Origin: Macrococcus lamae
GTDB taxonomy: Bacteria > Bacillota > Bacilli > Staphylococcales > Staphylococcaceae
Assembly (NCBI RefSeq): GCF_004359545.1
Contig: NZ_SCWB01000009.1
Location: 1 to 64,000, forward strand
Direction: 5' to 3'
DNA: 64,000 nt
This document shows, one piece after another, positions 17,706 to 26,541 of the stretch. Below the pieces are notes generated by a model. It was given only the letters and a program-made list of their open reading frames with translations. It did not search any database and was not told the origin of the DNA. Numbering within the stretch: position 1 is the first letter of the stretch; each line of letters opens with the position of its first letter. The position numbers were made by a program, and so were the translations under genes.

Positions 17706-18908
17706 ATGAAAAAAATAATGGCAATTAATGCCGGCAGTTCATCACTGAAGTTTCAGTTATTTGAAATGCCTGAAGAAAAAGTTATGACTAAAGGTCTTGT
17801 GGAAAGAATCGGCATGAAAGATTCCATCTTCACGATTACAGTCAACGGAGAAAAAATTAAGCAGGTTCTTGATATTAAAGATCATGAGCAGGCTGTTAAT
17901 ATGATGCTTGACGAAATGAAGAAACACGGAATCATCAATGATATCAATGATTTAGATGGCACTGGACACCGCGTAGTCCACGGGGGAGAATTATTCCCGA
18001 CGTCAGCACTTGTCACAGACGAAGTAGAACAGCAGATTGAATCATTGATTGATCTTGCACCCCTTCATAACCCAGCCAACTTAATGGGAATACAAGCATT
18101 CAGAAAAATGCTGCCGAACATTCCCCACGTTGCTGTATTTGACACGTCATTCCATCAGACAATGCCTGAAGAATCTTATTTGTACAGCTTACCGTATCAG
18201 TACTACAACGATTTCGGTATTCGTAAATACGGTTTCCACGGTACGAGCCATAAATATGTATCAGAACGTGCAGCTGAACTGCTGGAACGTCCGATTGAAC
18301 AGCTGCGTGTGATTTCATGCCACATCGGTAATGGGGCATCCATTGCGGCGATTGATGGCGGTAAATCAGTCGATACTTCAATGGGCTTCACGCCGCTTGC
18401 AGGGGTTACAATGGGAACGCGTTCCGGTAACCTTGACCCTGCATTGATTCCATATATTATGGAGAAGACAGGGAAGACAGCTGAAGAAGTCCTTGATGTA
18501 CTGAACAAAGAATCTGGTCTGCTCGGTATTTCTGGATCATCCAGTGATTTACGCGATATTGAACAGGGCGCACTGGAAGGTGACGAACGTGCGAAACTTG
18601 CACTCGAAGTATTTGCAAGCCGTATCCATAAATACATGGGTTCATATGCGACACGTATGCACGGTTTAGATGCTATCATCTTTACTGCAGGTGTCGGCGA
18701 GAACTCTGACGTCGTCCGCGCAAAAGTTTTGGAAGGACTAGAGTTCATGGGTGTCTACTGGGACCCAAGACTAAACACAGGACTACGCGGCGAAGAAGCA
18801 TTTATCAACTATCCGCATTCACCGGTCAAAGTCATGGTCATTCCAACGGACGAAGAAGTCATGATCGCTCGGGATGTCATGATTTATGGAGAACTGGTTT
18901 CTGAATAA
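17706..18908 (+). CDS. ackA: Acetate kinase
   Basis: This enzyme interconverts acetyl phosphate plus ADP with acetate plus ATP, the overflow step of carbon metabolism. The signatures [15 protein letters not shown] at the N-terminus, [11 protein letters not shown] and TAGVGENS near the C-terminus are all visible in the 400-residue protein. A longer reading from 17676 is rejected because GAGGAGG lies 7 bases before the ATG at 17706. It follows ytxK. A -10-like TATAAT at 17639-17644 suggests a possible separate promoter, though no clear cre site was found. Confidence 0.98.
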   Translation: MKKIMAINAGSSSLKFQLFEMPEEKVMTKGLVERIGMKDSIFTITVNGEKIKQVLDIKDHEQAVNMMLDEMKKHGIINDINDLDGTGHRVVHGGELFPTSALVTDEVEQQIESLIDLAPLHNPANLMGIQAFRKMLPNIPHVAVFDTSFHQTMPEESYLYSLPYQYYNDFGIRKYGFHGTSHKYVSERAAELLERPIEQLRVISCHIGNGASIAAIDGGKSVDTSMGFTPLAGVTMGTRSGNLDPALIPYIMEKTGKTAEEVLDVLNKESGLLGISGSSSDLRDIEQGALEGDERAKLALEVFASRIHKYMGSYATRMHGLDAIIFTAGVGENSDVVRAKVLEGLEFMGVYWDPRLNTGLRGEEAFINYPHSPVKVMVIPTDEEVMIARDVMIYGELVSE

Positions 18909-18917
18909 TAAATGACA

Positions 18918-18948
18918 AAGCACTTGCTCTTATTTTGAGCAAGTGCTT
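18918..18948 (+). terminator. Hairpin after ackA
   Basis: A 12-bp perfect stem (AAGCACTTGCTC / GAGCAAGTGCTT) with a 7-base loop lies 10 bases after the ackA stop. The downstream T tract is weak. Confidence 0.75.
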
Positions 18949-18991
18949 ATATTTATGATCTTTTTAAATCATTTAATTTCATTTTAACAAA

Positions 18992-19345
18992 TTAAAGATA
19001 TTCATTTGGAATTATGGCAAAATCAGGCTCGGTAGAAATCTCTAGAAAATCTTCTAATAATTTTTTATTAGCAAATTGAGAAACCTCTAAAGATTTCCAG
19101 TAATGTGAAAAAGCAAATTCATAGGCATATTGATAGTAATTAAAATGAAAGTGAAAAATCGAACCAGCCATTTCATGTGCATCAGAACTATTAATATCAT
19201 TTGCATAGTTAGAGATAATAAATGCATAGTCTAAATCTTTAATATTATTTTCCATAAAATATGCGAATAATTCGATATTACAATTGATGACTTCAGTTTT
19301 TATCTTATTTGGAAGAATGCTTATTAATATATTTTGAGATTTCAT
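18992..19345 (-). CDS. Hypothetical protein, orphan
   Basis: This 117-residue protein is not recognised. It is rich in aromatic and acidic residues, with HEMAGSIFHFHFNYYQYAY in the middle and an acidic C-terminus (EDFLEISTEPDFAIIPNEYL). There is no signal peptide and no clear membrane helix. The gene is noticeably more AT-rich than its neighbours, and its start has only a weak GGGTGAA site, which hints at recent gain. The HEMAG segment could bring to mind metal-binding motifs, but no second ligand pattern is apparent, so no function is proposed. It could be an immunity-like or stress-related small protein. Confidence 0.6.
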   Translation of the reverse strand: MKSQNILISILPNKIKTEVINCNIELFAYFMENNIKDLDYAFIISNYANDINSSDAHEMAGSIFHFHFNYYQYAYEFAFSHYWKSLEVSQFANKKLLEDFLEISTEPDFAIIPNEYL

Positions 19346-19414
19346 TTTTCACCCACTAATTAGAAACAATGTTTTTGCCATTTTTACTTGATGAGAACAA
19401 AAGCTTTTTTTTTG

Positions 19415-19466
19415 AAAAAGAGACACGGTGGCTTCTGCATGTGTGCGGAAAGAAACCGTGTGTCAT
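19415..19466 (-). terminator. Probable terminator of the universal stress gene
   Basis: On the minus strand an imperfect hairpin (GACACACGGTTTC paired with GAAGCCACCGTGTC) is followed by TCTTTTTC and a long T run. It lies downstream of the usp gene and upstream of the orphan gene in the same direction. Confidence 0.6.
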
Positions 19467-19509
19467 AATTTCGAAGAAAGGCTATAGTATTTTCATCTCG
19501 GTTTTATTC

Positions 19510-20016
19510 TTAAATAGAGTAATTGGCATTCTGCATGAGTTCGTCTGTTGCGACTTCTGGTGCAAAATCTGCCGGTAATGTTTCTGTTCTGACAACCAGT
19601 ACGTCACAGTCGGCGTGACGGACAATCGCTTCAGATACTGAGCCGATGATGAAACGTTCTACAGCATTCAATCCTGTGGATCCACACATGATGAGGTCGA
19701 CTTCTAATTTTTTAGCGATTTTCTTAGGAATGATTGTTTTAGGTGAGCCGTATTCCGTATAAGTATCGACTTTACTGACTCCGCGGTCCAGTGCCGCCTG
19801 CTTATATCCTTCCAGCAGAGAATTACTGAAACTTGATGCACGTTCTGAGATTGAACGGTCATAAGCTTCAACGCTTGCATAGCTTCTAGTATCGATGACA
19901 TTGATGATAGACAGTTTCGCATCATTACGTTTTGCGACTTCAACGGCTTTATTGAACGCCCATTCTGCTTCACTTGAGCCGTCGACTGCGATTAAGATGT
20001 TTTTGTATGCTAACAT
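19510..20016 (-). CDS. Universal stress protein UspA family
   Basis: This 168-residue cytosolic protein has the Usp alpha/beta fold. The N-terminus MLAYKNILIAVDGSSEAEWAF and the nucleotide-binding motif MCGSTGLNAVERFIIGSVSE (G-x2-G-x9-G-S type) suggest that it binds ATP. Reading from 20064 adds 16 residues, but AGGAGGG lies 7 bases before the ATG at 20016. In staphylococci a usp gene next to ald is common. It is divergent from ald. Confidence 0.92.
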   Translation of the reverse strand: MLAYKNILIAVDGSSEAEWAFNKAVEVAKRNDAKLSIINVIDTRSYASVEAYDRSISERASSFSNSLLEGYKQAALDRGVSKVDTYTEYGSPKTIIPKKIAKKLEVDLIMCGSTGLNAVERFIIGSVSEAIVRHADCDVLVVRTETLPADFAPEVATDELMQNANYSI

Positions 20017-20150
20017 AAAAATCCCTCCTGTATCGTTCTTTATTACACTTTTATTATAGCACAAAATAGGGGATAAACCTTAAAAATGGTTGCGTTTTCA
20101 TTATGAAATGTTACTATTGATGTGAAGCATATTATAGGAGGCAGAAGAAC

Positions 20151-21263
20151 ATGAAAATTGGCGTACCTAAGGAAATTAAGAATAATGAAAACCGTGTAGC
20201 ACTAACCCCTGCAGGTGTCTATTCATTAGTCGAAAGTGGTCATGAAGTCGTAGTTGAAACAGCGGCGGGTATGGGTTCATTTTTTACGGATGAAGATTAT
20301 GTAGAAGCAGGCGGTCAAATTGTCGCTACAGCTCAAGAAGCATGGGATGCTGAGATGGTCATGAAAGTGAAAGAACCGCTCGCTTCTGAATACGGCTTCT
20401 TCAAGGAAGGATTAATTCTATTTACTTATCTCCATCTTGCGCCTGAGCCAGAACTCACGAAAGCTTTACTCGACAACAAAGTTGTTGGTATCGCTTATGA
20501 AACAGTACAGCTGGACAATGGATTCCTGCCACTCTTATCTCCAATGAGTGAAGTTGCCGGGCGTATGGCGACACAGATCGGTGCGCAGTATCTGCAGAGA
20601 ACTAACGGCGGTAAAGGGATTCTTCTTGCCGGAGTACCAGGTGTTCATAAAGGGAAAGTGACGATTATCGGCGGTGGACAGGCAGGAACGAACGCTGCCA
20701 AAATGGCTGTCGGTCTTGGTGCTGAAGTAACAATTCTTGACTTAAATCCAATCAGATTACAGCAGTTAGACGATTTGTTCGGCAACTCAGTTCAGACGTT
20801 GATGTCTACACCATTCAATATCGATGAAAGTGTTAAACAGAGTGACTTAGTCATCGGTGCTGTATTGATTCCTGGTGCAAAAGCACCGAAGCTTGTGTCT
20901 GAAGAAGTCATCAAAGGAATGAATCCAGGTTCTGTCGTCATCGATATTGCAATTGACCAGGGTGGTATATTCAAGACAACAGACCGTATTACGACTCATG
21001 ATGATCCGACGTACATTAAGCATGATGTCGTACATTATGCCGTAGCAAACATGCCGGGTGCTGTTCCAAGAACTTCGACTATGGCGCTGAACAATGCGAC
21101 GATTCCTTATGCGCTGCAGATTGCCAATAAAGGATACGTGGAAGCAGTGAAACAGAATCCGGCACTATACAAAGGTATCAATACTTTGGATGGTTACGTG
21201 ACATTTGAAGCGGTAGCGAAAGACCAGGGACTTGAGTACCGCGCAGCTAATGAACTATTATAA
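20151..21263 (+). CDS. ald: Alanine dehydrogenase
   Basis: This enzyme oxidatively deaminates L-alanine to pyruvate and ammonium using NAD. The pyruvate-binding Lys74 (MKVKEP) and catalytic His95 (YLHLAPEPE) are both in place. The Rossmann motif [13 protein letters not shown] is near residues 174-186, and the signature [19 protein letters not shown] opens the protein. The 370-residue length is normal. A TAGGAGG site precedes the ATG. It is monocistronic with a long terminator. Confidence 0.97.
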   Translation: MKIGVPKEIKNNENRVALTPAGVYSLVESGHEVVVETAAGMGSFFTDEDYVEAGGQIVATAQEAWDAEMVMKVKEPLASEYGFFKEGLILFTYLHLAPEPELTKALLDNKVVGIAYETVQLDNGFLPLLSPMSEVAGRMATQIGAQYLQRTNGGKGILLAGVPGVHKGKVTIIGGGQAGTNAAKMAVGLGAEVTILDLNPIRLQQLDDLFGNSVQTLMSTPFNIDESVKQSDLVIGAVLIPGAKAPKLVSEEVIKGMNPGSVVIDIAIDQGGIFKTTDRITTHDDPTYIKHDVVHYAVANMPGAVPRTSTMALNNATIPYALQIANKGYVEAVKQNPALYKGINTLDGYVTFEAVAKDQGLEYRAANELL

Positions 21264-21277
21264 GAATGACTTAATAA

Positions 21278-21336
21278 AAGAGCTTGGAACGACTCTCTAA
21301 TTTTAAAGATTAGATGAGTGTTCCAAGCTTTTTTAG
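21278..21336. terminator. Terminator between ald and cutC
   Basis: A long interrupted stem (outer arms AGCTTGGAAC / GTTCCAAGCT, inner TCTAAT / ATTAGA) ends in six T residues. It serves ald and, in reverse, the convergent cutC gene. Confidence 0.88.
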
Positions 21337-21966
21337 TTAGACTATTTTAGTGCCATGAACTTCGTGAAACGGAATTTGGTTGATTAGTTCCTGGACATTA
21401 TCCTTGGTCAGTCCGCCGCCCGGCATAATTTCAATTCGTCCTTTTGAATAGACCAGCAGCCGTGCAAGCTGCTGTACATTATCAGTAATCAATGTAGAGG
21501 AATCCGCTGAACCATGAGTTAGCAGTCGGACAACGCCGAGCGCAATGAGCTCATCCATCGCTTTCAGCTGCTGATGCTTCGGAATCTGGTCATATGCCAT
21601 ATGCATGACAAAAGGGACTGATGTAGCACTGATCAATTTTTTCAGTGCAAGTGTATCAAGGTCATAGTCTGATGTAAGAGTGCCGCAGACAAAATAATCT
21701 GCACCGAGTGAAGTATATGTAATAATATCGCTCCGCATGACTTCCTGCTCATAAATGTCATAACAGAAATTACCGCCTCTCGGTCTGATCATGACTGCTA
21801 CTTCAACATTCTGGCTATGACAGTATTCAACAGCACATTTGACCATGCCGTAGCTCGGTGTCGTACCTCCGGTATTCAGATCTGCACATAGTTCGATCCG
21901 GTCAGCACCTGCGGCAACAGCTCTAATAATTTCAGGGAATGTTTCAACCACAGCTTCTCTGATCAT
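21337..21966 (-). CDS. cutC: CutC family protein
   Basis: This 209-residue TIM-barrel protein of the CutC family is annotated for copper homeostasis, though its biochemical role is unsettled. Family motifs GADRIELCADLNTGGTTPSYG (about 19-39), MIRPRGGNFCYD and the C-terminal IMPGGGLTKDNV are visible. Its start overlaps the stop of the upstream peptidase gene by four bases (ATGA), so it is translated from the same message. Slightly shorter than enterobacterial CutC but otherwise complete. Confidence 0.9.
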   Translation of the reverse strand: MIREAVVETFPEIIRAVAAGADRIELCADLNTGGTTPSYGMVKCAVEYCHSQNVEVAVMIRPRGGNFCYDIYEQEVMRSDIITYTSLGADYFVCGTLTSDYDLDTLALKKLISATSVPFVMHMAYDQIPKHQQLKAMDELIALGVVRLLTHGSADSSTLITDNVQQLARLLVYSKGRIEIMPGGGLTKDNVQELINQIPFHEVHGTKIV

Positions 21967-23021
21967 TTCGGATAATGCGTCAGTACTTCGTAACCATTGC
22001 TCGTCACGACGAGATCGTCTTCAACACGGACGCCGACTTCTCCTTCCAGATAAATACCTGGTTCAATAGTAAAGACCATGCCTTCTTTGAAAACATCATC
22101 ATTAGCTGATGAAATATCCGGAAACTCGTGGACACTGATGCCGAGACCGTGACCGAGCCGATGAGGAAACTGTTCTCCGTAGCCTTGCTCTGTAATATAG
22201 TCACGGGCAGCTGCGTCGCAGTCAGCAATTCGTACGCCCGGTTTGACAAGCTGAATCGCTCGATTATTCGCTTCAGTGACAATCGCATGAATTTGATTAT
22301 GAAGCGGTGCTGTTTCACCGAATGCTACTGTTCTTGTAATATCTGAACAGTATCCTTTATAGACAACACCCAGGTCAAATAATACATATTCTCCTGTCTT
22401 CAAAGCACGGTTGCCAGGAGTCCCGTGAGGAAGCGAAGCATGGTCACCGAACAGCACCATGGTGTCAAAGCTCATCGCAGAGATGCCGTCAATCTTCATC
22501 ATCTCTGCTTCAATCAAGCGGACGACTGCTGTTTCACTGATTCCTTCAGTCAATGCTTTGACGCCGATTTCCACGGCCTGATCAGCATATTTTGCCGCAG
22601 TTTTTAAAATCTCAAGTTCATCAGCTGACTTGATGTTTCGAACGTCTTTGATGGTCTGATCGATACTGACATACTCCATCATACTGAAATTGGATTTCAG
22701 TTCTTCAAGACGCTTGACCGTTAGATGTTCACTTTCTATAGCGATACGTTCAAATGAAAAAGTCTGTAATTTATACGGATTCTCCGTATCGAGATAGCCG
22801 ATAATTGAACCATCAAATACAGCTTCAGCTGCCTGCATTTCCATCTTCGGCACGAACAATGTCTTGTGATCATGTGTGATAAGTAAAGCGAGCAGCCGCT
22901 CATGAGGATTGGATAGAAAGCCTGTAAAGTAGTTGATGTTTTCCGGGTTAGTCAGCCATAACGCATCAACATTTAGCTTTGTCAACTGTTGCTTCAAATA
23001 ATTGATTTTTTCAGTTTGCAT
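21963..23021 (-). CDS. M24 family Xaa-Pro peptidase
   Basis: This cytosolic metallopeptidase cleaves Xaa-Pro bonds. The N-terminal creatinase-like domain (about 1-120) contains LWLTNPENINYFTGF. The C-terminal pita-bread domain has the metal ligands: two Asp in FDLGVVYKGYCSDITRT, His in HRLGHGLGISVHEFP, and two Glu in FTIEPGIYL and GVRVEDDLVV. The start at 23021 is chosen over 23054 because GAGAGGAG lies just upstream. It is 352 residues long. It forms a two-gene operon with cutC, whose start it overlaps. Confidence 0.94.
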   Translation of the reverse strand: MQTEKINYLKQQLTKLNVDALWLTNPENINYFTGFLSNPHERLLALLITHDHKTLFVPKMEMQAAEAVFDGSIIGYLDTENPYKLQTFSFERIAIESEHLTVKRLEELKSNFSMMEYVSIDQTIKDVRNIKSADELEILKTAAKYADQAVEIGVKALTEGISETAVVRLIEAEMMKIDGISAMSFDTMVLFGDHASLPHGTPGNRALKTGEYVLFDLGVVYKGYCSDITRTVAFGETAPLHNQIHAIVTEANNRAIQLVKPGVRIADCDAAARDYITEQGYGEQFPHRLGHGLGISVHEFPDISSANDDVFKEGMVFTIEPGIYLEGEVGVRVEDDLVVTSNGYEVLTHYPK

Positions 23022-23117
23022 AATAATCTCCTCTCTATAGTCTGTCATGTACAATCATATCAAATCCACTGCTGTTCATGTATAATAAAGTTAAATAAAT
23101 AAAGGGGAGTGTTATTG

Positions 23118-23801
23118 ATGGAAGTTGTTTTTCACGGACAGGCCTGCATCTCTTTTGAAGCGAACGGAAAACGTGTGATTGTCGATCCTTTTATCACTGG
23201 AAACCCGTTGTCTGACCTAAAGGCAGAAGAAGGCGATGTGGATTTCATTGTATTGACACATGGCCATGGAGACCATTTAGGAGATACAGTTTCTATTGCT
23301 GAACGGACGGGGGCTACAGTTATTGCACTACCTGAAACGATTGATTATTTGAGCACAAAAGGAATCACTAATGGTCATCCAATGAATATCGGCGGGAACC
23401 GTGAGTTTGCTTTCGGCAAGGTGAAATTCGTTCAGGCCTTCCACAGTAATTCCTACACTGAAAAAGACGGAACTATCATTTATCTCGGCATGCCATGCGG
23501 ATTAATCTTTACATTAGGAGAGCATGTCATCTATCATACCGGCGATACAGGGTTATTCTCTGATATGAAACTGATTGCTGAACGCCATCCTGTTGACTTA
23601 TGTTTCGTACCTATTGGTGATAACTTCACGATGGGGATCGATGATGCAAGCTTTGCAGTCAATGAATTCATCAAGCCGCGCATCGCTGTGCCGATTCATT
23701 ATGATACATTTGACTTAATCACCCAGAACCCTGAGGAATTCAAGGAACAAGTTAATACCCGGGTGGAAATACTGAAGCCTGGTCAGTCAGTAACATTGTA
23801 A
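23118..23801 (+). CDS. UPF0173 metal-dependent hydrolase (YtkL-like)
   Basis: This 227-residue metallo-beta-lactamase-fold hydrolase has the metal-binding motif [12 protein letters not shown] (HxHxDH, about residues 48-59), later His residues in [10 protein letters not shown] and a terminal IHYDTFD. The physiological substrate is unknown. In-frame GTG and TTG codons lie upstream, but AAAGGGGAG is best spaced for the ATG at 23118. It is divergent from the peptidase gene and is followed by a small terminator. Confidence 0.9.
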   Translation: MEVVFHGQACISFEANGKRVIVDPFITGNPLSDLKAEEGDVDFIVLTHGHGDHLGDTVSIAERTGATVIALPETIDYLSTKGITNGHPMNIGGNREFAFGKVKFVQAFHSNSYTEKDGTIIYLGMPCGLIFTLGEHVIYHTGDTGLFSDMKLIAERHPVDLCFVPIGDNFTMGIDDASFAVNEFIKPRIAVPIHYDTFDLITQNPEEFKEQVNTRVEILKPGQSVTL

Positions 23802-23809
23802 GTGAATAT

Positions 23810-23837
23810 GACAGGTCTCGCTGACCGTTGTCTTTTT
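23810..23837 (+). terminator. Small terminator after the UPF0173 gene
   Basis: An imperfect stem, GACAGGTC pairing with GACCGTTGTC around a 5-base loop, is followed by TTTTTAAT. Confidence 0.6.
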
Positions 23838-23860
23838 AATGAAGGTGGTATGAGCACAGC

Positions 23861-25156
23861 ATGACGAAACATGAGCAAATAATAGCCCATATTGAAAGTC
23901 TCAAGATCGGCAGTAAAATTTCTGTCAGACAAATAGCGAAGGATTTAAAAGTTTCTGATGGCACTGCTTACCGGGCAATCAAAGATGCTGAAAATAGAGG
24001 CATTGTCTCTACAATTGAACGTGTCGGCACGGTTCGGATTGAGAAGAAGACACGCGAAACGATAGACAATCTGACATTCGCTGAAATCGTCAAAATTATT
24101 GACGGACATGTAGTAGGCGGCAGAAGCGGGCTTCATAAATCGCTGGTCAAGTTCGCGATCGGCGCCATGGAAGTAGAAGATGCGGCGAAGTATCTCGGAG
24201 CAAATACATTGCTGATTGTCGGTAACCGCTCAGACATACAGCAGATTGCACTGGAAAAAGATACAGCTGTACTCATTACAGGTGGATTTGAAGTAGAAGA
24301 ATCAATCAGACAGCTGGCGGATGCGAAAGGGCTGCCGATTATTTCATCTGCCTATGATACATTCACTGTAGCTAATATGATTAACCGTGCTATTTATGAT
24401 CAACTGATCAAAAAAGAAGTCTTAACGGTCGCAGAAATATTAATTTCAGCGGATGAGACTAGTACACTCTTTGACAGTGATACGGTCCGTGACTGGAAGG
24501 AGCTGTCCATGTCATCAGGGCATACACGCTTTCCTGTAATCGATGACCAGGAAAAAGTATGCGGTATTATTACGCATAAGGACATTATCGATCAGGACAA
24601 CAGCATTAAAATTAAGAAGCTGATGACAAAAAATCCGATTACGGTCTCTGAAAGTTCAACGATAGCTGCATGTGCTCACATTATGATATGGGAAGGGATA
24701 GAAATGCTTCCTGTGATCTCAAGACATCACATGCTTGCAGGAATAGTGACGCGTGAAGACGTACTGCTTGCTATGCAGTCAGCTGACAGGCAGCCACAGA
24801 TGGGACATACTATCAATGATCAGGTTCTGAAATATATGCGCTTTGAAGGAAATGATATTACAGTAAGAATGACACCCCAAATGTCAAGCAATCTTGGTAC
24901 AGTCAGTAAATCCGTATTTGTCGCGATCATTGAAGAAGCAACGAAATACGCCATGAAACGAGAGCGTAAGCGTGAAATTCTCATCGAAAGTCTGAATATT
25001 TATTTCCTGAAGACAGTGCCTATCGATTCTGAGCTTTCTATTTCTCTGCTTCAACTGGATTCAGGGCGGAAGTTTGCGAAGCTGGAAGTGGATATTTGCA
25101 GCAAACAGGTGACCGTGGCAAAGGCAATGCTGATGTGTCAGCTAATTGAGGCATAA
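23861..25156 (+). CDS. ytoI: DRTGG/CBS-domain regulator-like protein YtoI
   Basis: This 431-residue cytosolic multidomain protein has four parts. A winged HTH spans about 1-60 (IRQIAKDLKVSDGTAYRAIKDAE-like). A DRTGG domain spans about 70-185. A CBS pair spans about 190-310 (MSSGHTRFPVIDDQEKVCGI and GIEMLPVISRHH). The C-terminal thioesterase-like hot-dog domain covers about 320-431. CBS pairs bind adenosine nucleotides, so a ligand-sensing regulator is plausible, but the function is unknown. The ribosome site GGTGG is 12 bases from the ATG, rather far. A four-codon ORF ATG-AGC-ACA-GCA-TGA overlaps the start. Confidence 0.9.
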   Translation: MTKHEQIIAHIESLKIGSKISVRQIAKDLKVSDGTAYRAIKDAENRGIVSTIERVGTVRIEKKTRETIDNLTFAEIVKIIDGHVVGGRSGLHKSLVKFAIGAMEVEDAAKYLGANTLLIVGNRSDIQQIALEKDTAVLITGGFEVEESIRQLADAKGLPIISSAYDTFTVANMINRAIYDQLIKKEVLTVAEILISADETSTLFDSDTVRDWKELSMSSGHTRFPVIDDQEKVCGIITHKDIIDQDNSIKIKKLMTKNPITVSESSTIAACAHIMIWEGIEMLPVISRHHMLAGIVTREDVLLAMQSADRQPQMGHTINDQVLKYMRFEGNDITVRMTPQMSSNLGTVSKSVFVAIIEEATKYAMKRERKREILIESLNIYFLKTVPIDSELSISLLQLDSGRKFAKLEVDICSKQVTVAKAMLMCQLIEA

Positions 25157-25160
25157 AAAA

Positions 25161-25182
25161 AGAAAGCCTTAAGCTTTCTTAT
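25161..25182. terminator. Bidirectional terminator between ytoI and ytpI
   Basis: The stem AAGAAAGC / GCTTTCTT with a 5-base loop is flanked by an A run and T-rich sequence, between convergent genes. It overlaps the last codons of the leftward gene. Confidence 0.7.
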
Positions 25183-25519
25183 CTTTCTCGAGTTCTGCCC
25201 ACGCCTTATCTTCTTCATCAAAATACTGCTCGAAGTACCGGCACGCTTTAATACCATAGTTAATATTAGCGAGACCGAAGATGATGAGTACAGCACAGAT
25301 GATATAGGTGACTGCATTCGGGAATAACAAAACCTGATTGATGGCAAATGCTACCATGAAAATACCGAACATCATTCGGCCTCTTGCTCTATGCCACGCA
25401 CGTCTGACATCACGATTAGTACGGAAATATTTAGCAAGCTGATATACCGCCAGCATAAAAGTGATGATCATAATAACGACGGTTAATGAAATAATATAAG
25501 GAAAAATTGTCTGCCACAT
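25169..25519 (-). CDS. ytpI: YtpI-like membrane protein
   Basis: This 116-residue integral membrane protein has three or four helices (about 6-28, 50-68, 70-88) and a charged C-terminal tail (EEDKAWAELEKDKKA). It resembles the YtpI family of unknown function, which also neighbours ytoI in Bacillus, and this shared context supports the call. A GGAGG site lies upstream of the ATG. It is divergent from nrnA. Confidence 0.8.
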   Translation of the reverse strand: MWQTIFPYIISLTVVIMIITFMLAVYQLAKYFRTNRDVRRAWHRARGRMMFGIFMVAFAINQVLLFPNAVTYIICAVLIIFGLANINYGIKACRYFEQYFDEEDKAWAELEKDKKA

Positions 25520-25587
25520 AACGAACGACCTCCAACTGCATTATAGCAGTGACGATAAAAACTGTAAAACGATATTTAGGAGCTAAT

Positions 25588-26529
25588 ATGAATAATAAAC
25601 AGATCAAGATATTACAGAATATGCTGAACTTATATGACACCATCATTATTCATCGTCATGTCAGACCGGATCCTGATGCATTAGGTTCACAGCTCGCCCT
25701 TAAAACAGCACTTCAAAAAATGTGGCCGCGCAAAAAAGTGATGGCTGCAGGCACTATGCCTGATAGCCTGGCATTTTTCGGTGAGATGGACAGTGTAACG
25801 CCTGACGATTATCGGGAAGCGCTCGTCATCGTTCTCGATACAGCCAATGCACCGCGAATTGACGGTGAGCATTATGGAACCGGCAAGTATTTGATTAAAA
25901 TTGATCACCATCCGCCGGTGGACCAGTTTGGTGAACTGAACATCGTCAATACTCAGTCATCTTCAACAAGTGAGATGATCTATGAAATACTGCTGTTATT
26001 TGGCTATGGTGAAGATTACATCACAACAGACGTCGCTAAATATTTATATTTAGGCATTGTCGGAGATACGGGAAGGTTTCTATTCAATAATACGACTTCG
26101 AGAACGATGTCAATCGCTTCAAAGTTAATAAGCTATCATTTCGACCATACAGCGCTTCTTAACCAGATGGGAGAACGCCCGATCAAGAGCATTCATTTCC
26201 AAGGATACGTTCTCCAGAACTTCAGCTATGAAGACCATGTCGGATACATATTTATTACACAGGACATATTGAAACAGTTTGACATCACCGCTTCTGATGC
26301 TTCATTGTTCGTCAACAGTATGAGTGATGTCGAAGGAATAGAAGCATGGGTATTTGCAGTTGATGAGGGAGACGAGATAAGAGCCCGCATCCGAAGCAAG
26401 CGCGCCTCTATCAATGATCTTGCGGCACGTTACAACGGCGGTGGACATCCCATGGCAAGCGGAGGCACAGTCTATAGCAGAGAGGAATTTGAGCAGCTCG
26501 TCAAAGATTTAAAAGATACAGTAAAGTAA
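25588..26529 (+). CDS. nrnA: NrnA-type DHH phosphoesterase (oligoribonuclease/pAp phosphatase)
   Basis: This DHH-DHHA1 phosphoesterase degrades nanoRNAs and dephosphorylates 3'-phosphoadenosine 5'-phosphate. Metal ligands appear in HRHVRPDPDALGSQ, VLDTAN and the DHH motif IDHHPPVD. The DHHA1 part ends with NGGGHPMASGGTV. Start at 25588, 313 residues long, with TTAGGAG upstream; the longer reading from 25549 has no ribosome site. It precedes dnaE by 12 bases, so the two are very likely cotranscribed, as in staphylococci. Confidence 0.94.
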   Translation: MNNKQIKILQNMLNLYDTIIIHRHVRPDPDALGSQLALKTALQKMWPRKKVMAAGTMPDSLAFFGEMDSVTPDDYREALVIVLDTANAPRIDGEHYGTGKYLIKIDHHPPVDQFGELNIVNTQSSSTSEMIYEILLLFGYGEDYITTDVAKYLYLGIVGDTGRFLFNNTTSRTMSIASKLISYHFDHTALLNQMGERPIKSIHFQGYVLQNFSYEDHVGYIFITQDILKQFDITASDASLFVNSMSDVEGIEAWVFAVDEGDEIRARIRSKRASINDLAARYNGGGHPMASGGTVYSREEFEQLVKDLKDTVK

Positions 26530-26541
26530 AGGAGAGAGCGT

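Noticed and set aside
18203-18748. 181-residue frame antisense to ackA
   Set aside because: The complementary frame of a conserved enzyme; Ser/Pro-rich composition typical of antisense frames.
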